Assembly (NCBI GenBank): GCA_963851405.1
Contig: CAWKPB010000001.1
Location: 1 to 64,000 of the forward strand
Origin: JANPBY01 sp963851405
GTDB taxonomy: Bacteria > Actinomycetota > Actinomycetes > DATJPE01
Direction of reading: 5' to 3'
Length of the DNA stretch: 64,000 nucleotides
The number at the start of each line of letters is the position of its first letter. Position 1 is the first letter of the stretch. The position numbers were made by a program, and so were the translations under genes. The notes under the pieces were generated by a model. The model did not search any database. It saw only the letters and a list, made by a program, of their open reading frames with translations, and had not been told where the DNA came from. Positions 19,709 through 28,929 of the stretch are shown in pieces.

Positions 19709-20779
19709 TCAGGGCGACGATGAGGGTAGGGGCCGTTTCTTGGCCCGAACCTCAGTCGCCTTGGTGGTCTTGTTCGCGAGCATGACCCAGACCTGTCCCG
19801 GAGCGAGGGTGAACTCCTCGCCGGCCACCGTCCAGGTCGTTCCAGAGTCGATCTTCGGGCGCGACCAGCGCGCGTTGTAGGCCATCCCATCGCGAAGGAT
19901 CAGCGCCTTACCGCGGCCCACCGTGTCAGACATGGGGGTATTGGAGCGAACGCCATAGATCGACGGGTGGATCGTCACGTACTGGATGATGACGGTCGTT
20001 CCGCCGAGCCGCTTGCCGTCGGTGGTGTTCGCTGGCGCACCATCCATGGTGAGCAGCCAGCGGTTCTGCTGGGACGACCAGGTGAACATCGCGCGAGCCG
20101 ACGGCCACGCTGTGGTCACCGACTTCACCGATCGGCCAGTGGTGGGCGGCAGCTCAGAGAACGTAAATCCCACATCGTTCGGAGACTCCGCTTGTGGGGC
20201 ACGGGCGAGCAGCTGCTTGCCGTTGCCGAAGAAGTCGTAGGGCGGGAAGCGTCCGCTTTGGCGCCAATAGCCCACTGATCCACGATCGCCGCTGACGTCG
20301 TAGAACGGGGCCCGTGCCAGCACCGGTCGGAGTTTGGGGTTGGCCCCCGAGTAGGCGAACGCCAGCCGGCCGTACTGCGGAAGCAACTCAAGGTCTGCGA
20401 TGCGCGCACTGCGGATGGGGCCGATCGCGGTCGGGACGCGAGTGGAGAAGACCGCCACGTAACGGCTGAGGCCACCCTCCACCTGCTCCAGGTAGACCAC
20501 GTCCGCCGCCTGCAGCCCGCTGTGCGGGTTTGAGTAGCGCGTGTTGTCGAGCTTGACGGCGAGGACGGGGCCGTCAGGCTCGCCTTCGCGACCGGACAGC
20601 AACGATCGCTGCACCTCGGTCGGGCTCGGACTCGGTGTGGGTGCTGCTGAGGAGGGCGGCAAGGACGCCACTGAGGCAACCGGAGTTGCATCCGACTGCG
20701 AGCAGGCCGCCAGTACGCCGACCACAGCAGCAGCAACCAAGGTCCACGTCCGTGGCGTACGCCTTCGAGTCCGGCTCAC
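19709..20779 (-). CDS. DUF3048 domain lipoprotein
   Basis: Predicted secreted lipoprotein of 356 aa: a basic n-region, a hydrophobic h-region and a lipobox (VLAACS, Cys about residue 26), then a Ser/Pro-rich linker and a DUF3048 (YerB-type) domain starting LAVKLDNTRYSNPHSGLQAADVVYLEQVEGGLSRY. Members are surface proteins of unknown function. It is a separate unit between pdxS and the LemA-like gene, all on the minus strand. Confidence 0.82.
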   Translation of the reverse strand: MSRTRRRTPRTWTLVAAAVVGVLAACSQSDATPVASVASLPPSSAAPTPSPSPTEVQRSLLSGREGEPDGPVLAVKLDNTRYSNPHSGLQAADVVYLEQVEGGLSRYVAVFSTRVPTAIGPIRSARIADLELLPQYGRLAFAYSGANPKLRPVLARAPFYDVSGDRGSVGYWRQSGRFPPYDFFGNGKQLLARAPQAESPNDVGFTFSELPPTTGRSVKSVTTAWPSARAMFTWSSQQNRWLLTMDGAPANTTDGKRLGGTTVIIQYVTIHPSIYGVRSNTPMSDTVGRGKALILRDGMAYNARWSRPKIDSGTTWTVAGEEFTLAPGQVWVMLANKTTKATEVRAKKRPLPSSSP

Positions 20780-20809
20780 GCCAGGAGCGTACGTGGCGAT
20801 GACCGTGGT

Positions 20810-21346
20810 CTAGGACAACCTCGGGGGTGGCGCGTCGTCGATCTCGAAGCTGCGGGGCCACGGCGCTGTTCCCGCCAACCGAAACCAACGAACCAGACGC
20901 CTGCGGCGCAGCCGTAGTGTGGCGCGCGCCGACTCGTTGTGGAATTGACGAGCGAGGATGACACGATCGCTGGCGGATCGCACCTCCCCGAGCAGATGCA
21001 GACCGTTCACATTGGCCTTGAGTTCGTCCACCTCCTCAGCCACAAGAACCGCTCGCAGCGAGGAGGACAGGGCGCTCTCCGCGCGCTCCCGGCCGGGCCA
21101 GTCGTCCGGCACCACCTCGCTGGCCGCATGGGCTGCGTCGGCCAGCAACACCCCAGACGCCGGATCGACCAGACCCGAGAGGGCGACCTCGTTGGCGATC
21201 GCGGAACGGCGCACCAGGCTGGCGTCGAGAGCGTCGGCTGCCGCTTCCAGCCGGACGTGGAGACGATCGAGTCGGCCGGCTACAGACCTCAGATAGAGCC
21301 CAAAGAGCACCACGAGGGCCAGGGCCCAGGCCCACAGGGGTAGCAA
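20810..21346 (-). CDS. LemA-like membrane protein
   Basis: 178-aa protein with one N-terminal membrane helix (about residues 3-20), then mostly alpha-helical sequence. The region RVILARQFHNESARATLRLR resembles the ARxxYN signature of LemA-family proteins, so I assign it loosely to that group; function unknown. Start TTG 21346 is supported by GGGAG about 9 bases upstream and follows the pimA stop almost directly, so it is probably translationally coupled to the PIM genes. Confidence 0.6.
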   Translation of the reverse strand: MLPLWAWALALVVLFGLYLRSVAGRLDRLHVRLEAAADALDASLVRRSAIANEVALSGLVDPASGVLLADAAHAASEVVPDDWPGRERAESALSSSLRAVLVAEEVDELKANVNGLHLLGEVRSASDRVILARQFHNESARATLRLRRRRLVRWFRLAGTAPWPRSFEIDDAPPPRLS

Positions 21347-21347
21347 C

Positions 21348-22517
21348 TCAGTTCTCCCGGAGTCTGGTGAAGCGGCCGAAGACCTGACCCCGCGAGTCCT
21401 CCCGGACCCTTGGCTGTCCTTCCGTGACGGTTTCGTAGACCGTCACGATCTCTGCGGCCACAGTTTCCCAGTCGAAGCGAGCGACCCGTTCGTCGGCGGC
21501 CTCGATCAACTGCTCACGAAGGACAGCGTTCGCGAGCACCTCACTCGCTACCGCGGCCAAGGACGAGGGATCCTCATTGGCGAACACCGCCCCACATCGA
21601 CCGTCGGCGAGCACTCGGCGGAAGGCATCGAGATCGGAGGCGATGACTGGAGTCCCCGCGGCCATCGACTCAAGCAAGACGATGCCGAAACTCTCGCCGC
21701 CGGTGTTTGGCGCGACGTAGGCGTCGACGGAGACCAGCATGCTCGCCTTGTCGGCGTCACTGACCAGCCCGAGAAAGACCACGTGCTCGCGTAGACCCAC
21801 GGGTATCGACGAGGAGACCTCCTCCACATCCCCAGGACCTGCGACCAGGATGCGGAGCTCAGGGTGCGCCTTCACCAGCTCCGGCAGCGCCGCGAGAAGG
21901 ACTTGCAGCCCCTTGCGTGGCTCGTCGATACGACCCAGGAACCCGAGCGCAGGGCCAGCCCCCGGCCAGCCGTCCAAAGGCTTGGCCCCCCTGAAGAACC
22001 GCACCGAGACGCCATTGGGAATGAGGACCGCGTCGCCACCGAGGTGCTCGACCAACGTGGTGCGCGCCCGTTCGCTGACCGCGATCCGCGCGCTGACTTT
22101 CTCCAGCGCGGTCTGCAGAATCCCGTAGGCCGCCGAAAGGACCCTCGAGCGCTCAGCACTGACGTGGAAGGTTCCGACGATCGGCCCGATGGCTGCCCAG
22201 CAGGCCAAGATCGACAAACTAGGAGCCACCGGCTCGTGGATATGCAGAACGTCAAAGTCACCGTCTCGGACCCAGCGCCGTACTCGGGCTGCAGAGACCG
22301 GACCGAAAGACAGCCTCGCCACGGCGCCGTTGTAGGGAACGGGGATCGCTCGACCGACCGGCACGACGTAGCTCGGCAACGCCTCGTCATCGTCGGCCGG
22401 CGCGAGAACCGATACCTCGTGGCCCATTCGGATCAACTCCGTGGCCAGGTCCCTCACGTGTGACTGAACTCCCCCCGGCACGTCGAAGGAGTACGGGCAG
22501 ACCAGGCCGACCCTCAC
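21348..22517 (-). CDS. pimA: Phosphatidylinositol alpha-mannosyltransferase PimA
   Basis: GT4-family glycosyltransferase that adds the first mannose to phosphatidylinositol on the cytoplasmic face of the membrane. The 389-aa protein has the GT-B N-terminal domain (VGLVCPYSFDVPGGVQSHVRDLA, IHEPVAPSLS), the interdomain GRIDEPRKGLQVLLAAL motif and the C-terminal donor-binding motif (ANTGGESFGIVLLESMAAGTPV, containing the E-x7-E pattern). GTG 22517 overlaps the patA stop (GTGA). The order pgsA-patA-pimA is the PIM biosynthetic cluster. Confidence 0.92.
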   Translation of the reverse strand: MRVGLVCPYSFDVPGGVQSHVRDLATELIRMGHEVSVLAPADDDEALPSYVVPVGRAIPVPYNGAVARLSFGPVSAARVRRWVRDGDFDVLHIHEPVAPSLSILACWAAIGPIVGTFHVSAERSRVLSAAYGILQTALEKVSARIAVSERARTTLVEHLGGDAVLIPNGVSVRFFRGAKPLDGWPGAGPALGFLGRIDEPRKGLQVLLAALPELVKAHPELRILVAGPGDVEEVSSSIPVGLREHVVFLGLVSDADKASMLVSVDAYVAPNTGGESFGIVLLESMAAGTPVIASDLDAFRRVLADGRCGAVFANEDPSSLAAVASEVLANAVLREQLIEAADERVARFDWETVAAEIVTVYETVTEGQPRVREDSRGQVFGRFTRLREN

Positions 22518-23440
22518 CTCGTCGCTTCCTCGCCGGTCACCGAGCGCCGGGCCGGGTCGAGGTCCGCGCTCCACAACGCTTGGAGCATGTGCCAGTCGAC
22601 CGGGTGTGCGGCGATGCCCTCCGCGAAGACATCGGCGACCCGTTGCACTGTTGCGCCGATCCGCTCCCGTCGAGAGCCCCCTTCGGGGACGTCGACCTCC
22701 GGGTAGAAACGCACATGACTACGGTCACCGTCGTACCAAAGCGTGGCCGGGACCAGGGCCGCGCCAGTCGCGAGTGCCATCGCCGCCGGTCCGGACGGCA
22801 TGCTGGCCCGCTCGCCGAAGAAGTCAACCGGGATCCCATGCGCGGTGAGATCGCGGTCGCCGACCAAGGCGACGACACCGCCCTCTCGTAGGCGAGAGGT
22901 CAGCATGGGCAGGACTCGTGGCCCACCCGTCAGTGGGAGGACCTCCATCCCCAGCGACTGGCGATACTCCAGGAACCGCTCGAAGAGGGATTCGGGCTTG
23001 AGCCGCTCCGCCACGGTCGTGAATTGGCCGAATTCGAGAGTGAACCAGGCGCCAACCAAGTCGTAGTTGCCCATGTGCGGGCACGCGATGACCACCCCTC
23101 GATCGCTCGCAACAAGCGCACTCATTTGCTCGTACCCCTCGACGTCGACCGACGCCGAGATCTCGGCCGGCGTGAGCGTCGGGAGTCGAAACGCCTCTCG
23201 CCAGTACCGGAGATAACGGCGCATTCCCTCCTGCACCAGAGCATCCAGCTCCGCGTCGCTGCTGTCAGGGGCCACCCGCGCCAGGTTCCGACGCAACTGC
23301 TGCACGCTGCCACCGCCGCGAGTCGTGGCACGGTCGGCGATCACCTGGAACGTCCACCTCGCCGCACCCTCCGGCATCCAACGAACCGCGGCCCAACCCC
23401 CGGCGTACGCGGCATCGGTCACGCGGTCCTTCAGGGGCAC
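22514..23440 (-). CDS. patA: Phosphatidylinositol mannoside acyltransferase PatA
   Basis: Lysophospholipid/lauroyl-type acyltransferase (308 aa) expected to acylate the mannose of PIM1/PIM2 with a fatty acid from acyl-CoA. The catalytic HxxxxD motif is in GVVIACPHMGNYDLVGAWF, and the lipid A-acyltransferase-type block GGVVALVGDRDLTAHGIPVDFFG follows. GTG 23440 begins directly after the pgsA stop and has GAAGGG about 7 bases upstream; the frame stays open to 23632 only because it overlaps pgsA. Confidence 0.9.
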   Translation of the reverse strand: MPLKDRVTDAAYAGGWAAVRWMPEGAARWTFQVIADRATTRGGGSVQQLRRNLARVAPDSSDAELDALVQEGMRRYLRYWREAFRLPTLTPAEISASVDVEGYEQMSALVASDRGVVIACPHMGNYDLVGAWFTLEFGQFTTVAERLKPESLFERFLEYRQSLGMEVLPLTGGPRVLPMLTSRLREGGVVALVGDRDLTAHGIPVDFFGERASMPSGPAAMALATGAALVPATLWYDGDRSHVRFYPEVDVPEGGSRRERIGATVQRVADVFAEGIAAHPVDWHMLQALWSADLDPARRSVTGEEATR

Positions 23441-23441
23441 G

Positions 23442-24056
23442 TCAGGGCCCTTCGGCCAGGCGCGCCTGCCGCCGTACCTCGGCCATCCGCTGACCGACGG
23501 TGACGACGGTCGCGATGGCGAGCAGCCAGAGTCCAACAGCCTGGACGTACGGCAACCCGAGCCCGGCCAGCCCGGTCGCAAGCAAGACGACCACCAACCG
23601 CTCGGAACGCTCGGCAATGCCGACGTTTGCACTAAGGCCGAGGCCCTCGGCGCGCGCCTTGGAGTAGGAGACGATCATGCCGCCGATGAGGCACACGAAC
23701 GTCACTGCGGCCAGCACGGCATCGTCTCCTCCGCGCAAGAACCACCAGACCAGCGCCGCAAAGATGCAGGCGTCGGCCACCCGATCCAGGGTTGAGTCCA
23801 GGAACGCACCCCACGCGCTGGAACGACCGGACAGTCGGGCCATGGTGCCGTCGAGGGTGTCGGAGAAGATGAACACCACAATGATCAGGGTCCCCGCGAG
23901 GAACTCGCCCCGGGTGTAGAAGAACAGCGCCGTCAGCGACGTGCCCAGCGTTCCGATGACGGTAATGACATCCGGCGAGATGCCCGCGGCGAGCAACGCA
24001 CGCGCGATCGGCGTGAGGATCCGAGTGACGAAGGCCTTGACGTGACGCGCGAGCAA
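23442..24056 (-). CDS. pgsA: Phosphatidylinositol phosphate synthase (CDP-alcohol phosphatidyltransferase)
   Basis: Membrane enzyme that joins CDP-diacylglycerol and inositol 1-phosphate to give phosphatidylinositol phosphate, the PIM precursor. The 204-aa product has the CDP-alcohol phosphotransferase motif with D66, D69, G70, A73, R74, G83, D87 and D91 (DTLDGTMAR...GAFLDSTLD), and five to six hydrophobic helices. The substrate is assigned from the patA-pimA context. TTG 24056 has CCGGAG about 6 bases upstream; no better start is visible. Confidence 0.88.
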   Translation of the reverse strand: MLARHVKAFVTRILTPIARALLAAGISPDVITVIGTLGTSLTALFFYTRGEFLAGTLIIVVFIFSDTLDGTMARLSGRSSAWGAFLDSTLDRVADACIFAALVWWFLRGGDDAVLAAVTFVCLIGGMIVSYSKARAEGLGLSANVGIAERSERLVVVLLATGLAGLGLPYVQAVGLWLLAIATVVTVGQRMAEVRRQARLAEGP

Positions 24057-24212
24057 GGCAACTCCGGGGATCGGTTGATGGCGGTGGAGGTCACCCTATC
24101 CTCGGGTTGCACCGTTTCCCTTGTGCTGGGCTCGATCCGACGGCAGAGTCGCAGAGGCCGACACAGCGATACCCGAACGACGGGCCACGGCCCGCACCAG
24201 GAGGCTAGGACC

Positions 24213-26354
24213 ATGGCACACGCACCCTCTGGGGCCGCGGGAAGAGCTCCGACGGCTGACCGGCCGGAACGGATCCGCAACGTCGTGTTGGTCGGCCATA
24301 CCGGAGCAGGGAAGACCACCTTGGTCGAGGCCTTGCTCGTGGCGACCGCGACCATCCCGCGCGCCGGCCGAGTCGAAGACGGAACCACGATCAGCGACTT
24401 CGATGAGGCCGAACATCGTCAGCAGCGATCAGTCTCGCTGGCGCTCGCTCCGGTCGAATACGACGGAATCAAGATCAATCTGCTGGATGCACCCGGCTAC
24501 GCCGACTTCGTCGGGGATTTGCGAGCGGGACTACGAGCCGCTGACGCTGCCCTCTTCGTCGTCTCCTCAGTGGACGGACTCGACGGCACGACGCAGTTGC
24601 TCTGGGAGGAATGCGCTGCCGTGGGTATGCCGCGAGCGGTCGTCGTGAGCAAGTTGGACAAGGACCGAGCCGACTTCGATGAGACTGTCGCCGTCTGTCA
24701 GCGCGTGTTCGGGGACGGAGTGCTCCCCCTGTATCTGCCGCTGGCGGCCGAAGATGGATCGCCCGCAGGGGTCATCGGGTTGCTTTCCCAACGGATCGCC
24801 GACTATTCCACCGGGGAGCGGGTCGAGCGCACCCCCGACGCCGAGCACCTTCCGTTGATCGAGGACGCGCGGAACCGCCTCATCGAAGGCATCATCGCCG
24901 AGTCCGAAGATGAAGGGCTGATGGACCGCTACCTCGCGGGTGAGCCCCTGGACCTGGACGTGCTCGTCAATGACCTCGAGACGGCCGTCGCCCGAGGGAG
25001 CTTCTTCCCTGTCGTCGCGACGGCCGCACCCAGCGGTCTGGGCATGCTTGAGGTCCTCGAGGTCATCACGCGGGGCTTCCCCTCACCCATGGAGCACGAG
25101 TTGCCGGCCGTGACCACCCCGGAAGGCAAGCCATTGGCACCGCTGACCTGCGATCCAGCAGGACCCCTGGTCGCCGAGGTCGTCAAGACCACCTCGGACC
25201 CCTATGTGGGCCGGATCTCTCTCGTGCGTGTCTTCAGCGGCACGCTGCGCCCTGACGTCACTGTCCACGTCTCCGGGCACGGCCTCGACGGGCGCGGCCA
25301 CGAGGACCACGACGTCGACGAGAAGGTTGGTGCCCTGTCGAGCCCGCTGGGGAAGACCCAGCGCACGATGAACCAAGCCATCGCCGGTGACATCGTTGCC
25401 GTCGCCAAACTGATGAGAGCCGAAACCGCGGACACGTTGTCCAACCAGGAGGATCCACGGCTCGTTGAGGCTTGGCTGATGCCTGACCCCCTGCTTCCGG
25501 TGGCCATCGTCGCCCATTCGAAGGCCGACGAGGACAAGCTCTCCCAGGGACTTGGACGCCTGGTCGCCGAGGATCCGACGATGCGGCTCGAGAACAACCC
25601 CGAGACGCACCAACTCGTTCTGTGGTGCATGGGGGAAGCCCATGTTGATGTGCTCCTCGACCGACTGAGGACCCGGTACGGGACGGCGGTCGACTCGGTC
25701 CCCCTTCGGGTGTCCTTGCGTGAAACCTTCGCGGCGCCCTCGAAGGGCCACGGCCGGCACGTCAAACAGTCGGGGGGGCACGGGCAGTTTGCGGTGTGTG
25801 ACATCGAGGTCGAGCCGCTGCCGGAGCCGGTTGGTTTCGAGTTCGTCGACAAGGTCGTCGGGGGCTCAGTCCCTCGGCAGTTCATCCCGTCAGTGGAAAA
25901 GGGCGTACGCGCGCAGATGGACCGCGGGGTGGGCGCCGGCTACCCGGTGGTCGGGCTTCGAGTGACCTTGGTTGATGGCAAGTCACACTCGGTTGACTCC
26001 TCGGATATGGCCTTTCAGACCGCGGGTGCGCTGGCACTCAAGGACGCCGCGAGTCAGGCGACGATCAACCTGCTCGAGCCAGTGGACGAGATCTCGGTTC
26101 TGGTGTCCGACGAATATGTCGGCCATGTGATGAGTGACCTGTCTAGCCGGCGGGGACGGGTCACCGGCACCGAGCCGGTCGGGGCGGGCCGGTCCCTGGT
26201 CAAGGCAGAAGTGCCTCAGCTTGAGATCACGAGGTACGCCGTCGACCTGCGCTCGTTGTCCCACGGCACGGGGACCTTCCACCGGACGTACCACGGGCAC
26301 GAGCCCATGCCCGCCCAACTCGCGGCCAAGGTGGTCACAAGCGGTCAGGAGTGA
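24213..26354 (+). CDS. fusA2: EF-G-like translation factor (EF-G2/FusA2)
   Basis: 713-aa protein with all EF-G domains, related to the second EF-G of actinobacteria. Nucleotide motifs deviate from canonical EF-G: G1 is GHTGAGKTT, G3 reads DAPGYADF where classical EF-G has DTPGHVDF (catalytic His replaced by Tyr), and G4 reads SKLD instead of NKxD. Mycobacterial EF-G2 was reported to bind nucleotide without ribosome-dependent GTPase activity, so this is probably not the housekeeping translocase. AGGAGG 8 bases before ATG 24213 fixes the start. It is transcribed alone, between pgsA and the HIT gene, which usually adjoin. Confidence 0.88.
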   Translation: MAHAPSGAAGRAPTADRPERIRNVVLVGHTGAGKTTLVEALLVATATIPRAGRVEDGTTISDFDEAEHRQQRSVSLALAPVEYDGIKINLLDAPGYADFVGDLRAGLRAADAALFVVSSVDGLDGTTQLLWEECAAVGMPRAVVVSKLDKDRADFDETVAVCQRVFGDGVLPLYLPLAAEDGSPAGVIGLLSQRIADYSTGERVERTPDAEHLPLIEDARNRLIEGIIAESEDEGLMDRYLAGEPLDLDVLVNDLETAVARGSFFPVVATAAPSGLGMLEVLEVITRGFPSPMEHELPAVTTPEGKPLAPLTCDPAGPLVAEVVKTTSDPYVGRISLVRVFSGTLRPDVTVHVSGHGLDGRGHEDHDVDEKVGALSSPLGKTQRTMNQAIAGDIVAVAKLMRAETADTLSNQEDPRLVEAWLMPDPLLPVAIVAHSKADEDKLSQGLGRLVAEDPTMRLENNPETHQLVLWCMGEAHVDVLLDRLRTRYGTAVDSVPLRVSLRETFAAPSKGHGRHVKQSGGHGQFAVCDIEVEPLPEPVGFEFVDKVVGGSVPRQFIPSVEKGVRAQMDRGVGAGYPVVGLRVTLVDGKSHSVDSSDMAFQTAGALALKDAASQATINLLEPVDEISVLVSDEYVGHVMSDLSSRRGRVTGTEPVGAGRSLVKAEVPQLEITRYAVDLRSLSHGTGTFHRTYHGHEPMPAQLAAKVVTSGQE

Positions 26355-26390
26355 CCACCACGGATCAGCCGCCAAGCTGGCCCGGGCTGG

Positions 26391-26894
26391 TCAGTCCATG
26401 GGCCACCCGGCGCTGACCAGAGCGCGGGTCTCTTCGAGCAACTGCGGCAAGACTTTGGTCCCTGCAGTGACTGTCATGAAGTTCGCGTCGCCCCCCCAGC
26501 GAGGCACGACATGTTGATGCAGATGCGCCGCCAGAGACCCGCCAGCCGCGCCACCGAGATTGAGCCCGGTGTTGAACCCGTGCGGCGATGAGACGGCTCG
26601 GATCGCGACCACCGCCTGTCTGGTCATCGCTGCGAGCTCCACTTCTTCCTCGCCGGTCAGCGCCTCGAGATCGCTGACATGGCGGTAGGGAACCACCATC
26701 AAATGACCTGGGTTGTACGGATGCAGGTTGAGTACCGCGTACACCGAACGGCCGCGGCGAACCACGAGAGATGACTCGTCGGGCGTCTGCGGAATAACGC
26801 AGAACGGGCACCCTTCATCCTCCGAGGCGGTCGTGACGTACGCCATTCGATGCGGCGCCCACAGCCGCTCCAGACCATCCCCAGAAGCATCCAT
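26391..26894 (-). CDS. HIT-family Ap4A phosphorylase-like protein
   Basis: 167-aa histidine-triad protein. The catalytic triad motif HLHQH is at residues 124-128, followed by VVPRWGGDANFM, and an N-terminal CPFC (29-32) suggests a zinc site. The closest described relative by sequence and by position next to thrS and pgsA is the mycobacterial diadenosine tetraphosphate phosphorylase (Rv2613c), so degradation of Ap4A is the likely role. ATG 26894 lies 4 bases after the thrS stop, so it is co-transcribed with thrS. Confidence 0.85.
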   Translation of the reverse strand: MDASGDGLERLWAPHRMAYVTTASEDEGCPFCVIPQTPDESSLVVRRGRSVYAVLNLHPYNPGHLMVVPYRHVSDLEALTGEEEVELAAMTRQAVVAIRAVSSPHGFNTGLNLGGAAGGSLAAHLHQHVVPRWGGDANFMTVTAGTKVLPQLLEETRALVSAGWPMD

Positions 26895-26897
26895 CGG

Positions 26898-28856
26898 TCA
26901 GACCTGAACGCGCGTGCGGATGGCTTCGACGATCTCCGCCACAGCATCACCTAGAGGGACCGCATTCTTCTGGGTCCCGTCGCGATAGCGGAAGGACACC
27001 GCGTCCGCCGCTTGGTCATCCGCGCCGGCGATCAGCATGAATGGAACCTTGGCGCGTTGGGCTGTCCTGATCTTCTTCTGCATTCGTTCGTCCGAGGCAT
27101 CCACCTCGACTCGGACCCCCTCGGCGCGCAGCACCTCAGCGACCCCCTCGAGATAGGGAACGAAATCAGCGGCCACGGGGATGCCCACCACCTGAACCGG
27201 CGCCAGCCAGGGAGGGAAGGCCCCGGCGTAGTGCTCGACGAGGAGTCCAAAGAACCGCTCGATGGATCCGAATTTGGCCGAGTGAATCATGACCGGTTGC
27301 TGGCGTGACCCATCGGCGGCCTGATACTCCAAGTCAAAGCCGGCCGGCTGATTGAAGTCGTACTGGATCGTGGCCAGTTGCCAGGTCCGCCCGATTGCAT
27401 CCCGTGCCTGGACCGAGATCTTTGGACCATAGAAGGCAGCCCCTCCCGGGTCATCCACGAGCGCCAGACCAGTGTCGGTCGCAGCCGTTTGAAGGATCTC
27501 GGTGGCCGCTTCCCACTGCTCCTGGCTACCGATGAACTTGTCCGAATCGGCGTCACGCGTGGACAACTCGAGGTAGAAGTCGTCGAGGCCGAAGTCCTGG
27601 AGGAGTCCAAGGACGAAGGCCAGCAGGTGCTTGATCTCATCTGGGGCTTGTTCTGGGGTGACATAGGAATGTGAATCATCCTGAGTCATCCCGCGCACGC
27701 GAGTCAGTCCATGGACAACACCCGACTTCTCGTAGCGATAGACCGAGCCGAACTCGAACAGGCGCAAGGGCAACTCACGGTATGAGCGGCCCCGAGAGCG
27801 ATAGATCAGGTTGTGCATCGGGCAATTCATGGCTTTGAGGTAGTACGAGGACCCCTCCAGCTCCATCGGCGGGAACATCGTGTCCGCGTAGTACGGAAGA
27901 TGCCCGGAGGTCTCGAACAGGCCCTGCTTGGAGATGTGCGGCGTGCCGACGTACTCGAAGCCTTCCTCGATATGACGCCGGCGGACGTAGTCCTCCATCT
28001 CGCGCTTGATGACTCCCCCGCGCGGATGGAAGACCGGGAGGCCCGATCCGAGCTCGTCTGGGAAGGAGTAGAGGTCGAGCTCGACGCCGAGGCGCCGGTG
28101 GTCTCGGCGCTCCGCTTCCTCGAGCATGGTCAGGTAGCCGCGCAGTCCGTCCTTGTCCGGCCACGCGGTCCCGTAGACCCGCTGAAGTTGCGGATTGGCC
28201 TCGCTCCCCCGCCAATAGGCGGCGGCCGAGCGCATCAGCCGGACCGCATTGCTGGGGATGAGTCGCGTGCTTGGTAGGTGCGGGCCGCGACACAGGTCCG
28301 ACCAGACTCGCGCGCCGGTGCGATCCAGGTTGTCGTAGATGGTGAGCTCCGCACCCCCCACCTCCATGACGTCGTCGGAGGCTGCGCCTTTCAACCCGAC
28401 CAACTCACATTTGTACGGCTCCGCCGATAGTTCCTCGAGAGCCTCGGCCTCGGTCACGACCCGGCGCGAGAACCGCTGTCCGGCCTTGATGATCTCCTGC
28501 ATTCGCTTGTCGAGGGCGCTGAGATCCTCGGGCGTGAACGGCCGCTCGACGTCGAAGTCGTAATAGAAGCCGTTCTCAATGGGTGGTCCGATACCCAGCT
28601 TGGCGTCGGGGAACAGGCTCTGCACAGCCTGCGCCAGCACGTGCGCCGCCGAGTGACGAAGGACTGCGAGCCCTTCTGGGCTGTTCACCGCGACGCCCTC
28701 CACGACATCCCCATCGGAGAGCGCGTGATTCAAATCGCGCAGCTCACCGGAAACCCGAGCTACGACAATCGACCGATCGTCAAACAACTCACCCGCGGTC
28801 GTGCCGGCCGCAACGTCTCGCTCTTGGTCATCGAGCAGAACGCGGACGTCGGGCAC
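26898..28856 (-). CDS. thrS: Threonyl-tRNA synthetase
   Basis: Class II synthetase of 652 aa: an N-terminal TGS domain (VRVLLDDQERDVAAGTTAGELF), an editing domain, the catalytic core with the zinc-binding region (KAMNCPMHNLIYRSRGRSYR), motif 2 (YRYEKSGVVHGLTRVRGMTQDDSH) and a C-terminal anticodon-binding domain ending EIVEAIRTRVQV. Start GTG 28856; the 73 bases to the next gene hold the promoter, with no T-box-like leader visible. The HIT gene follows on the same transcript. Confidence 0.96.
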   Translation of the reverse strand: MPDVRVLLDDQERDVAAGTTAGELFDDRSIVVARVSGELRDLNHALSDGDVVEGVAVNSPEGLAVLRHSAAHVLAQAVQSLFPDAKLGIGPPIENGFYYDFDVERPFTPEDLSALDKRMQEIIKAGQRFSRRVVTEAEALEELSAEPYKCELVGLKGAASDDVMEVGGAELTIYDNLDRTGARVWSDLCRGPHLPSTRLIPSNAVRLMRSAAAYWRGSEANPQLQRVYGTAWPDKDGLRGYLTMLEEAERRDHRRLGVELDLYSFPDELGSGLPVFHPRGGVIKREMEDYVRRRHIEEGFEYVGTPHISKQGLFETSGHLPYYADTMFPPMELEGSSYYLKAMNCPMHNLIYRSRGRSYRELPLRLFEFGSVYRYEKSGVVHGLTRVRGMTQDDSHSYVTPEQAPDEIKHLLAFVLGLLQDFGLDDFYLELSTRDADSDKFIGSQEQWEAATEILQTAATDTGLALVDDPGGAAFYGPKISVQARDAIGRTWQLATIQYDFNQPAGFDLEYQAADGSRQQPVMIHSAKFGSIERFFGLLVEHYAGAFPPWLAPVQVVGIPVAADFVPYLEGVAEVLRAEGVRVEVDASDERMQKKIRTAQRAKVPFMLIAGADDQAADAVSFRYRDGTQKNAVPLGDAVAEIVEAIRTRVQV

Positions 28857-28929
28857 AGCATCTCCAGGGAGTCGCGAGAACGAGTTGGGCTTCGATGGTA
28901 TCCAGGGCTGCCGCCCCCGATCGCCAGGT

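Noticed and set aside
18693..19880. Plus-strand open frame of 395 codons opposite pdxS
   Set aside because: Fully antisense to a well-conserved gene; codon pattern is that of a mirror frame.
28857..28929. Possible T-box or other riboswitch before thrS
   Set aside because: Only 73 bases are available and no T-box sequence or antiterminator pairing is visible.
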